DNA from: JAFGBI01 sp964480725
Lineage (GTDB): Bacteria > Myxococcota_A > Polyangia > Polyangiales > Polyangiaceae
DNA: 64,000 nt
Assembly (NCBI GenBank): GCA_964480725.1
Contig: CAYZQO010000018.1
Span: forward strand, 25,635 to 89,634
Direction of reading: 5' to 3'
The translations under genes and the position numbers were made by a program. Shown piece by piece: positions 58,468 to 64,000 of the stretch. The notes under the pieces were generated by a model, which saw nothing but the letters and a program-made list of their open reading frames with translations, made no database searches and had not been told where the DNA came from. How positions within the stretch are numbered: the stretch's first letter is position 1; each line of letters starts with the position of its first letter.

Positions 58468-58488
58468 CCGGCGCGTTCCCTGCGCCGG
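58468..58488 (-). promoter_or_regulatory. Perfect 7-bp hairpin before the recombinase ribosome binding site
   Basis: CCGGCGC (58468-58474) and GCGCCGG (58482-58488) are perfect arms around seven bases, ending next to the GGAGGAGG of the truncated recombinase. It may control translation, or be a recombination-site remnant. Confidence 0.4.
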
Positions 58489-58576
58489 TACCCAGGAGAA
58501 TCACCCTTTCGGTCGGAAGGTCAGGCCTGGCGCCTCAACCCGCCACAACCGCAGCGGAGCGGCTTCGTTCTGTGCT

Positions 58577-58687
58577 GTCCGGGACACGCGCCGGCCCACC
58601 ACGGAAGGGACTCACCCGTCCCGGAAGGAAGTGGCCCGTCAAGGACGGGAAGTGGCCCGTCAAGGACACGAACGAGCCGTCCGGGAC
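58577..58687 (+). repeat. Six boxes at 20-21 bp spacing
   Basis: Nonamers close to GTC-NN-GGA-C start at 58577 (GTCCGGGAC), 58598 (ACCACGGAA, degenerate), 58618 (GTCCCGGAA), 58638 (GTCAAGGAC), 58659 (GTCAAGGAC) and 58679 (GTCCGGGAC). The steps are 21, 20, 20, 21 and 20 bp, about two DNA turns. Between boxes GAAGTGGCCC recurs twice. They occupy the gap upstream of the 58750 gene. They could be an operator array or the multiple terminal repeats of an IS21-type element end. Confidence 0.7.
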
Positions 58688-58749
58688 AGGTCGTCCTGGT
58701 GGCCGGCGGGGTCGAGCTGCGCCCCACGCCAACCAGAAGGAAACCGATC

Positions 58750-59643
58750 ATGACCGACAGGAATCTGAGCACTGTGAACGCGGCCTACGACCGGTGGGCC
58801 ACCCTGGCCGCCACTGTCGAACCGACCGTCCCCTTCCTCCCCATCATCGTCCTGCTGGGCGAGGCGCAGGATCTGGCCGAACAGGTGGATCGGCGCTGGC
58901 ACCCCACCGACGACAAGGTGCCCCTGCCGGGGCTGATGGCCGCCGTCGCCATGGGTTCCATCCCGGAGACCCTGGCCCAGGATCTGCGCGAGCTCGCCGG
59001 TGCCCTCACCCGCGCCCACGGCGAGTACCGCGCGGTGACCGAGGGCACCCTCTCCGCGCCGGTGGAGCGCGGCGAGTTCCTCCTCTCCGAGATCCGGCAG
59101 TGCCTCGACTACGTGTTCGAGACCTCAGACAACGCGGAGCACCTCGCGCAGCTCACGCGCCTGAACGAGTCGCACAACGACACCTCGAGTCACGACGCGC
59201 TGGCGATGTCCCTCGAGGGCTTCGCGCTCTTCGCGAGTCATCACCGGGAGCGGCTGGCGCAGATCCCCGAGTTCGATCCGGCCATGCTCGACGAGGCGAT
59301 CGCGGTCGCCGCGCGCCTGCGCGACCAGTCCGCGCTCAAGCTCTCGGGCGTCGCCATCGACCGCCAGCGCATCGCGCTCGCGGAGCGCAACCAGCTGATC
59401 ACGGTGCTCACCGAGCGCATGGGCGCCGCCCGGCGCGCCCGGCGCTTCATCTTCCGCAACCACCCCGAGATCGCGCGGGCCGCGAGCAGCGCCTACGAGC
59501 GCAATCGGCGGGCTGCGTCGCGCGCCGGCGAGCGGGAGCTGGAGGAGCCAGGCAGCGAGGTCACGCCCGGCGCGCCCGCGGTGCCCGCCGTCCCGGCGGT
59601 CCCGGTCGTCGCAGCGCCGCCCGGCGTGGTCGACGGAGGATAA
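58750..59643 (+). CDS. Hypothetical protein, probably cytosolic
   Basis: A 297-aa protein: MTDRNLSTVNAAYDRWATLA, then acidic helical sequence (ILLGEAQDLAEQVDRRWHP, RAHGEYRAVTEGTL, HDALAMSLEGFALFASHHRE), a basic segment AARRARRFIFRNHPEIARAA and an Ala/Val/Pro-rich tail. No signal peptide, helix or catalytic motif. ATG 58750 follows AGAAGGA. I have seen similar proteins in Polyangia (YDRWA start; RAARxxFRHHPEIAR block) but know no function. Its stop codon lies inside a 47-bp repeat that also occurs at 63909. Confidence 0.75.
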   Translation: MTDRNLSTVNAAYDRWATLAATVEPTVPFLPIIVLLGEAQDLAEQVDRRWHPTDDKVPLPGLMAAVAMGSIPETLAQDLRELAGALTRAHGEYRAVTEGTLSAPVERGEFLLSEIRQCLDYVFETSDNAEHLAQLTRLNESHNDTSSHDALAMSLEGFALFASHHRERLAQIPEFDPAMLDEAIAVAARLRDQSALKLSGVAIDRQRIALAERNQLITVLTERMGAARRARRFIFRNHPEIARAASSAYERNRRAASRAGERELEEPGSEVTPGAPAVPAVPAVPVVAAPPGVVDGG

Positions 59644-59680
59644 GGCGTTCAACCGTACTGGCCGTCGGGCCAGGCTACAT
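59634..59680 (+). repeat. 47-bp dispersed repeat with hairpin, copy 1
   Basis: From CGGAGGATAAGGCGTTCAAC to CTACAT; identical to 63909-63955 except for one base. It contains a perfect hairpin CTGGCC-GTCG-GGCCAG (59658-59673) and overlaps the stop codon of the 58750 gene. Confidence 0.9.
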
Positions 59681-59683
59681 CAT

Positions 59684-59738
59684 CGCGCCATATGCGATCC
59701 AGCCCGAGCAGGGATGCTGGAATCTCGGCCAGGGTGGC
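59684..59738 (-). repeat. 55-bp ATLAEIP-type repeat, copy 1
   Basis: It matches 61876-61930 at 50 of 55 positions in the same orientation, and 61271-61317 in inverted orientation. Read leftward all encode ATLAEIPASLL-type peptide followed by LDRMW/LDRIW. It follows the 47-bp repeat directly. Confidence 0.85.
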
Positions 59739-59921
59739 GTCGCGTTCGGCCTGACGGCGTCGTTCGTCACTTCGCGCGCGCTGCCGTTCGACTTCCTGGT
59801 CGTGCCGTGGGTCATGGCGGTGGCGGTGGCGTTCTCTGCCGCCGTGGGGATCGACTTCGGGTTCTTGCTCGCCCGCAAGGCTGCGAGGCTCGATCCGATC
59901 GAGGCGCTGAGACACGAGTAG
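59739..59921 (+). pseudogene. C-terminal remnant of a MacB/FtsX-type ABC permease
   Basis: Sixty codons (VAFGLTASFVTSRALPFDFL ... ARKAARLDPIEALRHE) end in the A-R-K/R-A-A-x-L-D-P-I-E-A-L-R-x-E tail characteristic of MacB-like permeases, preceded by a hydrophobic helix (VVPWVMAVAVAFSAAVGI). There is no start; protein similarity begins exactly at the base after the 55-bp repeat ends. This is a gene tail joined to a repeat by recombination. Confidence 0.75.
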
Positions 59922-59955
59922 GCGGGCGGTGATCGCGAATCCAACGTCTCTTCAG

Positions 59956-60092
59956 CGCCCCCGGGGTGAGTCGAACGCCCGACCAACGGTTTGGAAAGCG
60001 ACGCGCAAACGGGGCCGTGTCTGGGGAACACCGCGGAGGGGAAGAGGAATTCACGGCGTAGAACCAGGCTGGGCAGGGCCGTTTCCATGCCT
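59956..60092. repeat. About 137-bp repeat before the first toxin-antitoxin module, with tRNA T-arm-like start
   Basis: Starts CGCCCCCGGGGTGAGTCGAA. It matches 60760-60896, with many substitutions in the middle but well-conserved ends (GGCCGTTTCCA near the right end). On the minus strand the left end reads GGGCGTTCGACTCACCC: a tRNA-like T-loop TTCGACT, here with one stem mismatch. Confidence 0.75.
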
Positions 60093-60140
60093 TTGCCACG
60101 GCGTGAGCGGTCTTCGCCAGGCTCGACTACACTGAGGGCG

Positions 60141-60368
60141 ATGGCACCTCGTCAGATCGTCGAAGCCGCGCTGGGCCTTCCCCGCGACGAACGCATCGAG
60201 CTTGCCGAGAAGCTCATCGCGAGCCTGCACGATTCGCCTGACCCCGAGTGGGAGCAGGCATGGGCGACCGAGCTCGAGCGACGTACCGCCGAGTACGAGC
60301 GCACCGGCGAGGCCTGCTCGATCGACGAGGCGTTCGATCGTGCCATGGCTCGCGTGAGTCATCGGTGA
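60141..60368 (+). CDS. Antitoxin of a RelE/ParE-type module (addiction module component)
   Basis: A 75-aa acidic protein: MAPRQIVEAALGLPRDERIE, LAEKLIASLHDSPDPEWEQA and RRTAEYERTGEACSIDEAFD. This is the putative addiction-module component family (TIGR02574-like) that neutralises RelE/ParE toxins. Its stop overlaps the toxin start as GTGA, the usual antitoxin-first order. It follows the 137-bp repeat by about 48 nt, and a second antitoxin lies behind the other copy of that repeat. Confidence 0.85.
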   Translation: MAPRQIVEAALGLPRDERIELAEKLIASLHDSPDPEWEQAWATELERRTAEYERTGEACSIDEAFDRAMARVSHR

Positions 60369-60673
60369 GCCGCCGCCCGCGAGTCCTGCCCGGCGCGGCC
60401 GCTGAGTATGCCGCCGCCGCCGCGTGGTACGAGGCGAGACGCCCCGGCCTCGGCGGGGAGTTCGCGGAAGCGTTGCGAGCTGCCTTTCGAGAAGTAGCGG
60501 AGCGACCGCTTTCCTGGCCGCGCTGGCCAGCGGCTCCCGAGTACCGTTGGTTCGTGATGAACCGCTTCCCCTTCGCCGTGTTCTACCGAGTGACCGACAC
60601 CGAGGTGCAGATCGCCGCCGTCGCACACGGCAAGCGGAAGCCGGGGTACTGGGTCGATAGAGCCCGCGGCTAG
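60365..60673 (+). CDS. RelE/ParE-family toxin
   Basis: A 102-aa basic protein starting at GTG 60365: RPRVLPGAAAEYAAAAAWYE, EARRPGLGGEFAEALRAAF, WPAAPEYRWFVMNRFPFAVFYR in two blocks, ending VAHGKRKPGYWVDRARG. The E-A-R-R-P-G-L-G-x-x-F block and FPFAVFYRV plus A-H-x-x-R-x-P-x-Y-W are typical of ParE/RelE-like toxins, which cut mRNA or poison gyrase. It appears intact. Confidence 0.87.
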   Translation: MSRRPRVLPGAAAEYAAAAAWYEARRPGLGGEFAEALRAAFREVAERPLSWPRWPAAPEYRWFVMNRFPFAVFYRVTDTEVQIAAVAHGKRKPGYWVDRARG

Positions 60674-60759
60674 CGGCTCCTGAACTACCCGAACCGCGCA
60701 ATCGCCGCTTCCCGGTCACTCGCCACGTCGTGCGCGCGCCGCTGGGTGGTGGTCTTCTA

Positions 60760-60896
60760 CGCCCCCGGGGTGAGTCGAACACCCGACCAACGGGTAGGGA
60801 CGCGACGCGAACGCGGGGCGTGGTGTAGAGGAAGACCGCGGAAGGGAAGGGGAAACGACGGGGCTCGCGGGGACCCGGCACGGCCGTTTCCACGCT
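60760..60896. repeat. About 137-bp repeat before the second antitoxin, with intact tRNA T-arm-like start
   Basis: The second copy of the 59956 repeat. On the minus strand it reads GGGTGTTCGACTCACCC: five paired bases each side of the T-loop TTCGACT, followed by CGGGGGC as in an acceptor 3' strand. No D-arm or anticodon arm can be folded upstream, so it is a tRNA-like 3' piece, not a gene. Confidence 0.75.
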
Positions 60897-60943
60897 GCTA
60901 CCAGGCGGCTGGGCGAAGCGCCGATCCACGGGATGCTCCCGGT

Positions 60944-61168
60944 ATGAACGCGAGAGCCGAGGAGCTTTTCCGTGAGGCCCTGGCGCTCCCCGAGGGCGAC
61001 CGGGTGGCGCTGGCGACGCGACTCCTCGAGGTCAGTCCGGATGAACCCGAGCCAACCGGCGAGGAGCTTCGCGCGTTGCAGACTGCGATCGACGCCGGCC
61101 AGCGCGACGTTGACGCCGGCAACGTAGTGGCGGCAGAGGACGTCCTCCGCGAGCTGGACGCACTCTAG
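60944..61168 (+). CDS. Second antitoxin of RelE/ParE type (toxin partner truncated)
   Basis: A 74-aa protein: MNARAEELFREALALPEGDR, VALATRLLEVSPDEPEPTGE and AGNVVAAEDVLRELDAL. It has the same overall plan as the 60141 antitoxin (alanine-rich start, P-E-G-D-R, acidic end) but low identity, so it is a different module rather than a fresh duplicate. The toxin that should follow survives only as an N-terminal piece at 61172. Confidence 0.75.
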   Translation: MNARAEELFREALALPEGDRVALATRLLEVSPDEPEPTGEELRALQTAIDAGQRDVDAGNVVAAEDVLRELDAL

Positions 61169-61171
61169 GCC

Positions 61172-61297
61172 GTGACGTATCGGGTCGAGTTTTCGGACGC
61201 TTCACGGCGCCAGGCGCGCCATCCAGCGCTAGTGGCGTGCCAACCGTCCCGCCGCGCCCGAGCTGTTCAAGCCACCCTGGCCGAAATTCCAGCCTAA
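61172..61297 (+). pseudogene. Truncated RelE/ParE toxin fused to a repeat
   Basis: GTG 61172, 3 nt after the antitoxin stop, opens VTYRVEFSDASRRQARHPAL, the standard first strand and helix of a RelE toxin. Similarity then stops, and from 61271 the frame reads ATLAEIPA of the dispersed repeat and ends. The catalytic part is gone, leaving an orphan antitoxin. Confidence 0.65.
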
Positions 61298-61317
61298 CTG
61301 GTCGGCCTGGATCGGAT
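61271..61317 (+). repeat. ATLAEIP-type repeat, copy in opposite orientation
   Basis: Matches the reverse complement of 61876-61930 at about 40 of 47 positions; it ends where the 44-bp repeat begins. Confidence 0.75.
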
Positions 61318-61359
61318 AAGAAGAAGTGCGATTGCGGGAGTGCGGCGGCGAGCGGACGG
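61316..61359 (+). repeat. 44-bp dispersed repeat, copy 1
   Basis: From ATAAGAAGAAGTGCGATTGC to GCGGACGG; identical over 44 bp to 63954-63997. At 63954 it is joined to the 47-bp repeat instead of the ATLAEIP repeat. Confidence 0.92.
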
Positions 61360-61811
61360 GTCGTGAGGCGGAGCGGCGGTGCCGCCGCAGTCCCGTAATC
61401 GGCGGATTGGACGGGGCCGGTGCGCGGCAGCCGCGAGGTCGTCACCGGAGGTAGCCAGCGCGACGTCGCGGGAGCGCGCGGACACCTTACTCATGGAGTG
61501 TGTTTCTTGCCGAGCGATCGGCACCGCGGGGCACAACCCAACCGCACCACCCAAGGATGGTTGCAGGATGCCGCGGCGGTATTCCCGACCTCGGTTGCGA
61601 GGGCCGTCAGCATCCCAGGTAGAACGCGCGAAAGCGCAGACCCCGGTGCCGCCAGCGGACACCCGGGCCAGGGGGACACTGCCGCCACCGCGTGGCCAGC
61701 GGAGCTGCGATAGCAGGGCGACACAGTGCAAGAAAGGCCCCGGCAACCCTGATCGGCCCAGGGGATGACAGCCGCGACCCGGGCCCGTTCAAGCCGGAGG
61801 ACACCGGATCA
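61360..61811. other. Gap without a supportable gene
   Basis: All frames have shadow-like composition. The part near 61403-61435 (GATTGGACGGGGCCGGTGCG) faintly resembles the 63-bp repeat, suggesting decayed repeat DNA. No promoter or terminator is evident. Confidence 0.35.
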
Positions 61812-61930
61812 GGAGCCGGCCGCCCGCTCACCGTCGCCAGGACGCCGCTCCTGCCGCGCAGCGGCTTCGTCCAATCGCGCCACATGCGATCCAGATCGAG
61901 CAGTGACGCTGGAATCTCGGCCAGGGTGGC
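61812..61930 (-). repeat. Joined 63-bp and 55-bp repeats (fullest copy of the element)
   Basis: Read leftward from 61930, this copy has the 55-bp ATLAEIP repeat directly followed by the 63-bp WTKPLRGRSG repeat in one open frame (ATLAEIPASLLDLDRMWRDW, then TKPLRGRSGVLATVSGRPAP). Other sites carry only one half. It may be the tail of a once-coding mobile sequence. Confidence 0.8.
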
Positions 61931-61969
61931 ACGGGTTGCGACGATCCACCGACGATTCAGGGGGGCCTA

Positions 61970-62551
61970 TCACTTCTTCCCGGGCAGCCGCCACAGGACA
62001 CCGAGGTCGAAAGGTATCGCGTCGAAGGGCTCCGACTGCACCTGGTCGTCGGCACCGTAGCTGGCTACGACGACCCACTGCGTGCCCTCTCTACGGTAGA
62101 CCTCCAGGGTCTGCGCTAGCGGATCGACGATCCACAGATGCCCGACACCGTGATTCGCGTAGAGCGGCATCTTCTCGGCTCGATCGACCCGAGCCGTAGT
62201 GGGCGAGAGCACCTCGCAGATCCAGTCCGGCACCAGTGTGATCGGGTTCTCTTCGGGCTCCTCGTATCGTTCGACGCGCCACCCGGCGAGGTCGGGAGCA
62301 CGCACCTCGTCGCCGAGCCGCAGCTCCGGCTCGTCGAGGATCACCCACCCACCGGGGCCAGTGTCAGAGTCCCAGCCGAAGTTTCGCCCAAGGCGTGCTC
62401 CAAGCGTGCTCGAAACCCGGACGTGACGAGGCCGTGGTCTTGGCAACACACGGACCTGCCCTCCGACGATCTCCGCCTTCGTTCCCTCCGGGAGGGCTTG
62501 ATACTCTTCGTACAACCCGTCGAAGACGCCACGGGGTGCATGGCTCACCAT
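61970..62551 (-). CDS. Uma2 family (DUF820) putative endonuclease
   Basis: A 193-aa protein of the Uma2/DUF820 family, which has a PD-(D/E)XK nuclease-like fold and is scattered in many bacteria, often in many copies. Motifs: YQALPEGTKAEIVGGQVRVL, EPELRLGDEVRAPDLAGW with the Asp, PDWICEVLSPTTARVDRAEK with the E...K pair and MPLYANHGVGHLWIVDP. ATG 62551 gives the usual start. Function is unproven for the family. It appears intact although surrounded by decayed DNA. Confidence 0.87.
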   Translation of the reverse strand: MVSHAPRGVFDGLYEEYQALPEGTKAEIVGGQVRVLPRPRPRHVRVSSTLGARLGRNFGWDSDTGPGGWVILDEPELRLGDEVRAPDLAGWRVERYEEPEENPITLVPDWICEVLSPTTARVDRAEKMPLYANHGVGHLWIVDPLAQTLEVYRREGTQWVVVASYGADDQVQSEPFDAIPFDLGVLWRLPGKK

Positions 62552-62886
62552 GCGCTCAGTGTACCTCGAACCGTCGGGTGGGCCATGGCGCCGAAGATCC
62601 GGCGACTTTTCTGGCCGATAGCTGGAAGCGAGCGTCCAGAAGCGCGAGATTTCGACCGCGGTCTTTGCGATCGAAGGAAGGTCGAGGCGCTCGGATTCGA
62701 CGCTCTGTCGGAGCAGTTTCGGGCCGCGTATCTCACGGTCATGAAGTTGCGTTTCCTGACGATTGCTTCATCGGAGGCACCAGCATGGGCGGCACCGCGG
62801 CCCCAACCACCCGTGTACGTCGAGCCGCGCACGCGGCGGTGGGCGACGATTCGACGACCACCTCGACGCATGTTGCCCTGTGAGCT
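62552..62886. other. Gap of 335 bp without a supportable gene
   Basis: Base composition is less GC-rich than the rest of the window and codon patterns are not gene-like in any frame. I see no repeat shared with the neighbouring region. Confidence 0.35.
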
Positions 62887-63624
62887 TCAGAGGCAGCTGC
62901 AACCAGGATCGCCGATGGCGCATTTGCAGAGCGAGCAACTTCCGGGGGAAGTCTGCTCGCAACGACATTCCTCCACGCCCGAGCAGAACTTGGGGCGATT
63001 GCAGTCGCACTGACAAACGCCGGCCATGGCGATGCACTCATGCCTACCCTCGCAAGGCACGTCTCCGCGCTTCCCGTGGGGCTGACGACAATCCGCGTCC
63101 CGATCGGCTGGCACGAAGCACCCTCGACGAGCTGGATGCAAGGTGCAGCGCCCCTGCTCCTTGCACTCCGACGAGTGCCGACACTCGGCGTACGTGGTCG
63201 CATGACAGCCCCCGTCGACCAACGTGCACGCCCCTGCTTCTGCGCAGTTCGACGACTGGGAGCAGTGCGCTTCGGTGGTCGCTCGGCACTCGCCTTCGAC
63301 TCGCACACAGAGGCCAACTCGTCTGCAACAGTCCCCGCAATCACTCTGGGTGGGGCTGGGTGCGGCCCCGTCTGGGGCAGGGTCTGGGGTGGCGTAGATG
63401 GGCTCGAAGTCCGGGTCGGCGGTACGGGTCGGTGCGGCGGTACGGGTCGGTGCCGCACTTGCACCCGGGGTGGCCGGAGTCGGTGAAACCAGCCGTCCCC
63501 CGGATGGCTCTAGCTGACGCGTGCATCCCAACCCCGCGACGACCAGGGCCACGCAGAACCAGTCCGCGACCTGCCTCGGCCACAGGCGAAGCAGATCAGC
63601 GATGTGTCGTCGGTCGTCGATCAT
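62887..63624 (-). CDS. Cys-rich lipoprotein
   Basis: A 245-aa lipoprotein from ATG 63624: MIDDRRHIADLLRLWPRQVA then the hydrophobic CVALVVAGLGC as lipobox. A Thr/Pro/Ala linker with an imperfect repeat (RTAAPTRTADP) leads to about 30 Cys in the second half, in units such as CRATTEAHCSQSSNCAEAG and CHATTYAECRHSSECKEQG. These units resemble the disulfide-rich modules of other myxobacterial surface lipoproteins, including the one at 25198. Function unknown. Confidence 0.75.
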   Translation of the reverse strand: MIDDRRHIADLLRLWPRQVADWFCVALVVAGLGCTRQLEPSGGRLVSPTPATPGASAAPTRTAAPTRTADPDFEPIYATPDPAPDGAAPSPTQSDCGDCCRRVGLCVRVEGECRATTEAHCSQSSNCAEAGACTLVDGGCHATTYAECRHSSECKEQGRCTLHPARRGCFVPADRDADCRQPHGKRGDVPCEGRHECIAMAGVCQCDCNRPKFCSGVEECRCEQTSPGSCSLCKCAIGDPGCSCL

Positions 63625-63765
63625 CCAACAGCCCAAACGGGATCTGACGGACCGAACCCGATCACGCCCGCATCGCCTCGTGCGAATCACCCACGGGGGG
63701 AAAGCCTACCACGCACCGGCCAGCGTGGGTCGCGCGCCGTTGCCCCCCGTTGGCTCTGCTCGCGG

Positions 63766-63885
63766 GTCGACCCCTGGAACAACCCCTACCTCATCACCTG
63801 CGACGGCACCGACTTGACCGTGACTTCGGCCGGGCCGGACGGGCTCACCGGGACGGGGGATGACGTGGTGGTGCCTGGGCGGTAG
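63766..63885 (+). pseudogene. C-terminal remnant of a GspG-type pseudopilin
   Basis: Forty codons (VDPWNNPYLITCDGTDLTVT ... GPDGLTGTGDDVVVPGR) match the end of GspG major pseudopilins, where D-P-W-G-N-P-Y and S-x-G-x-D-G-x-x-G-T-x-D-D are diagnostic. The N-terminal methylation helix is missing and the preceding sequence is unrelated. It is another gene tail in the repeat region; the 47-bp repeat begins 23 nt after its stop. Confidence 0.7.
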
Positions 63886-63908
63886 TCGTTGAGACTCGAC
63901 GGCACCGT

Positions 63909-63955
63909 CGGAGGATAAGGCGTTCAACCGTACTGGCCGTCGGGCCAGGTTACAT
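63909..63955 (+). repeat. 47-bp dispersed repeat with hairpin, copy 2
   Basis: Identical to 59634-59680 except one base (T for C near the right end), including the CTGGCC-GTCG-GGCCAG hairpin. Like copy 1 it directly follows the end of a coding sequence or gene tail. Confidence 0.9.
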
Positions 63956-63997
63956 AAGAAGAAGTGCGATTGCGGGAGTGCGGCGGCGAGCGGACGG
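63954..63997 (+). repeat. 44-bp dispersed repeat, copy 2 (near window edge)
   Basis: Identical to 61316-61359. It shares two bases with the end of the 47-bp repeat, so the two are fused. The window ends 3 nt later, so a longer match cannot be excluded. Confidence 0.9.
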
Positions 63998-64000
63998 CTC

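Noticed and set aside
58577..58687. CRISPR array
   Set aside because: Units are about 20 bp with no separate unique spacers and diverged repeats; no cas gene is present in the window.
60760..60896. A complete tRNA gene
   Set aside because: Only the T-arm and an acceptor-like strand can be folded; no D-arm, anticodon arm or matching 5' acceptor strand is present.
61360..61811. Several frames of 70-130 codons on both strands
   Set aside because: None has a recognisable motif, signal peptide or plausible ribosome binding site; composition matches non-coding GC-rich DNA.
59634..64000. Integron cassette array (small genes, toxin-antitoxin modules, repeats after stop codons, an IntI-like recombinase fragment)
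   Set aside because: GTTCAAC and GCCTAAC fit one attC core half, but no matching GTTRRRY partner lies at the right distance, repeats occur in both orientations, and they also sit inside truncated genes.

Overview
The window is strongly GC-rich DNA from a bacterium that is almost certainly a member of the Myxococcota, most likely Polyangia (Sorangium-like). The evidence is the gene content: Hanks-type Ser/Thr kinases (one fused to a sigma-54 activator), a FrzS-like pseudo-receiver/coiled-coil protein, zinc-ribbon/GYF and FecR proteins ending in AgmX/PglI-like domains, PEGA and EcsC proteins, many Cys-rich or Pro/Ala-rich lipoproteins, and Gly-Ala linkers in a secreted glycosidase. Genes are tightly packed. 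More than a dozen neighbouring pairs overlap as ATGA, GTGA or TGATG, so several starts are fixed by coupling rather than by a Shine-Dalgarno sequence.

Layout. 1-6.5 kb: an unknown secreted protein running off the left edge, cdsA, then a predicted outer-membrane beta-barrel overlapping a 13-heme periplasmic cytochrome c, a small protein with an inverted repeat around its ribosome binding site, and a lipoprotein with a CX4CH motif. This could be a porin-cytochrome electron conduit. 6.6-11.7 kb: a kinase/helical-repeat/GAF/sigma-54 activator fusion overlapping a Dam-type adenine methylase, with a clear sigma-70-like promoter. 11.7-33 kb: envelope functions, namely a PEGA protein, an SH3 protein, a VKOR-DsbA/OmpA-like/TlpA thiol-redox operon, a gldA-gldF-gldG-DUF4340 ABC operon, dtd, an HtrA-like protease with a Cys-rich lipoprotein, a site-2-protease family protein, RlpA, a second TlpA, EcsC and a YrdC/YciO protein. 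33-56 kb: a class A penicillin-binding protein coupled to a Ser/Thr kinase, pgeF, a zinc-ribbon/GYF/AgmX protein, a DUF1232 protein, a HisE-domain fusion, the FrzS-like protein, bpt, a 5'-deoxyadenosine deaminase-like enzyme overlapping a purine nucleoside phosphorylase, an ECF sigma/FecR pair, an FGE-like lipoprotein next to infA, a GH113-like hydrolase, a radical SAM protein, a UbiA-like prenyltransferase and a GH5-like lipoprotein.

56-64 kb is different: accessory, partly degenerate DNA. It has a probably frameshifted beta-propeller lipoprotein, a tyrosine recombinase cut off before its catalytic domain, a possible IS91 transposase tail, six boxes spaced 20-21 bp apart, two toxin-antitoxin modules behind the same 137-bp repeat (which contains a tRNA T-arm-like sequence), gene tails resembling MacB/FtsX and GspG, a Uma2 protein, a Cys-rich lipoprotein, and several short repeats that recur in different combinations and orientations. 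It reads as a recombination hot spot. The redox cluster at 2.2-6.5 kb and this repeat mosaic are the parts most worth follow-up. All functional calls rest on motif recognition by eye; no database search was run.
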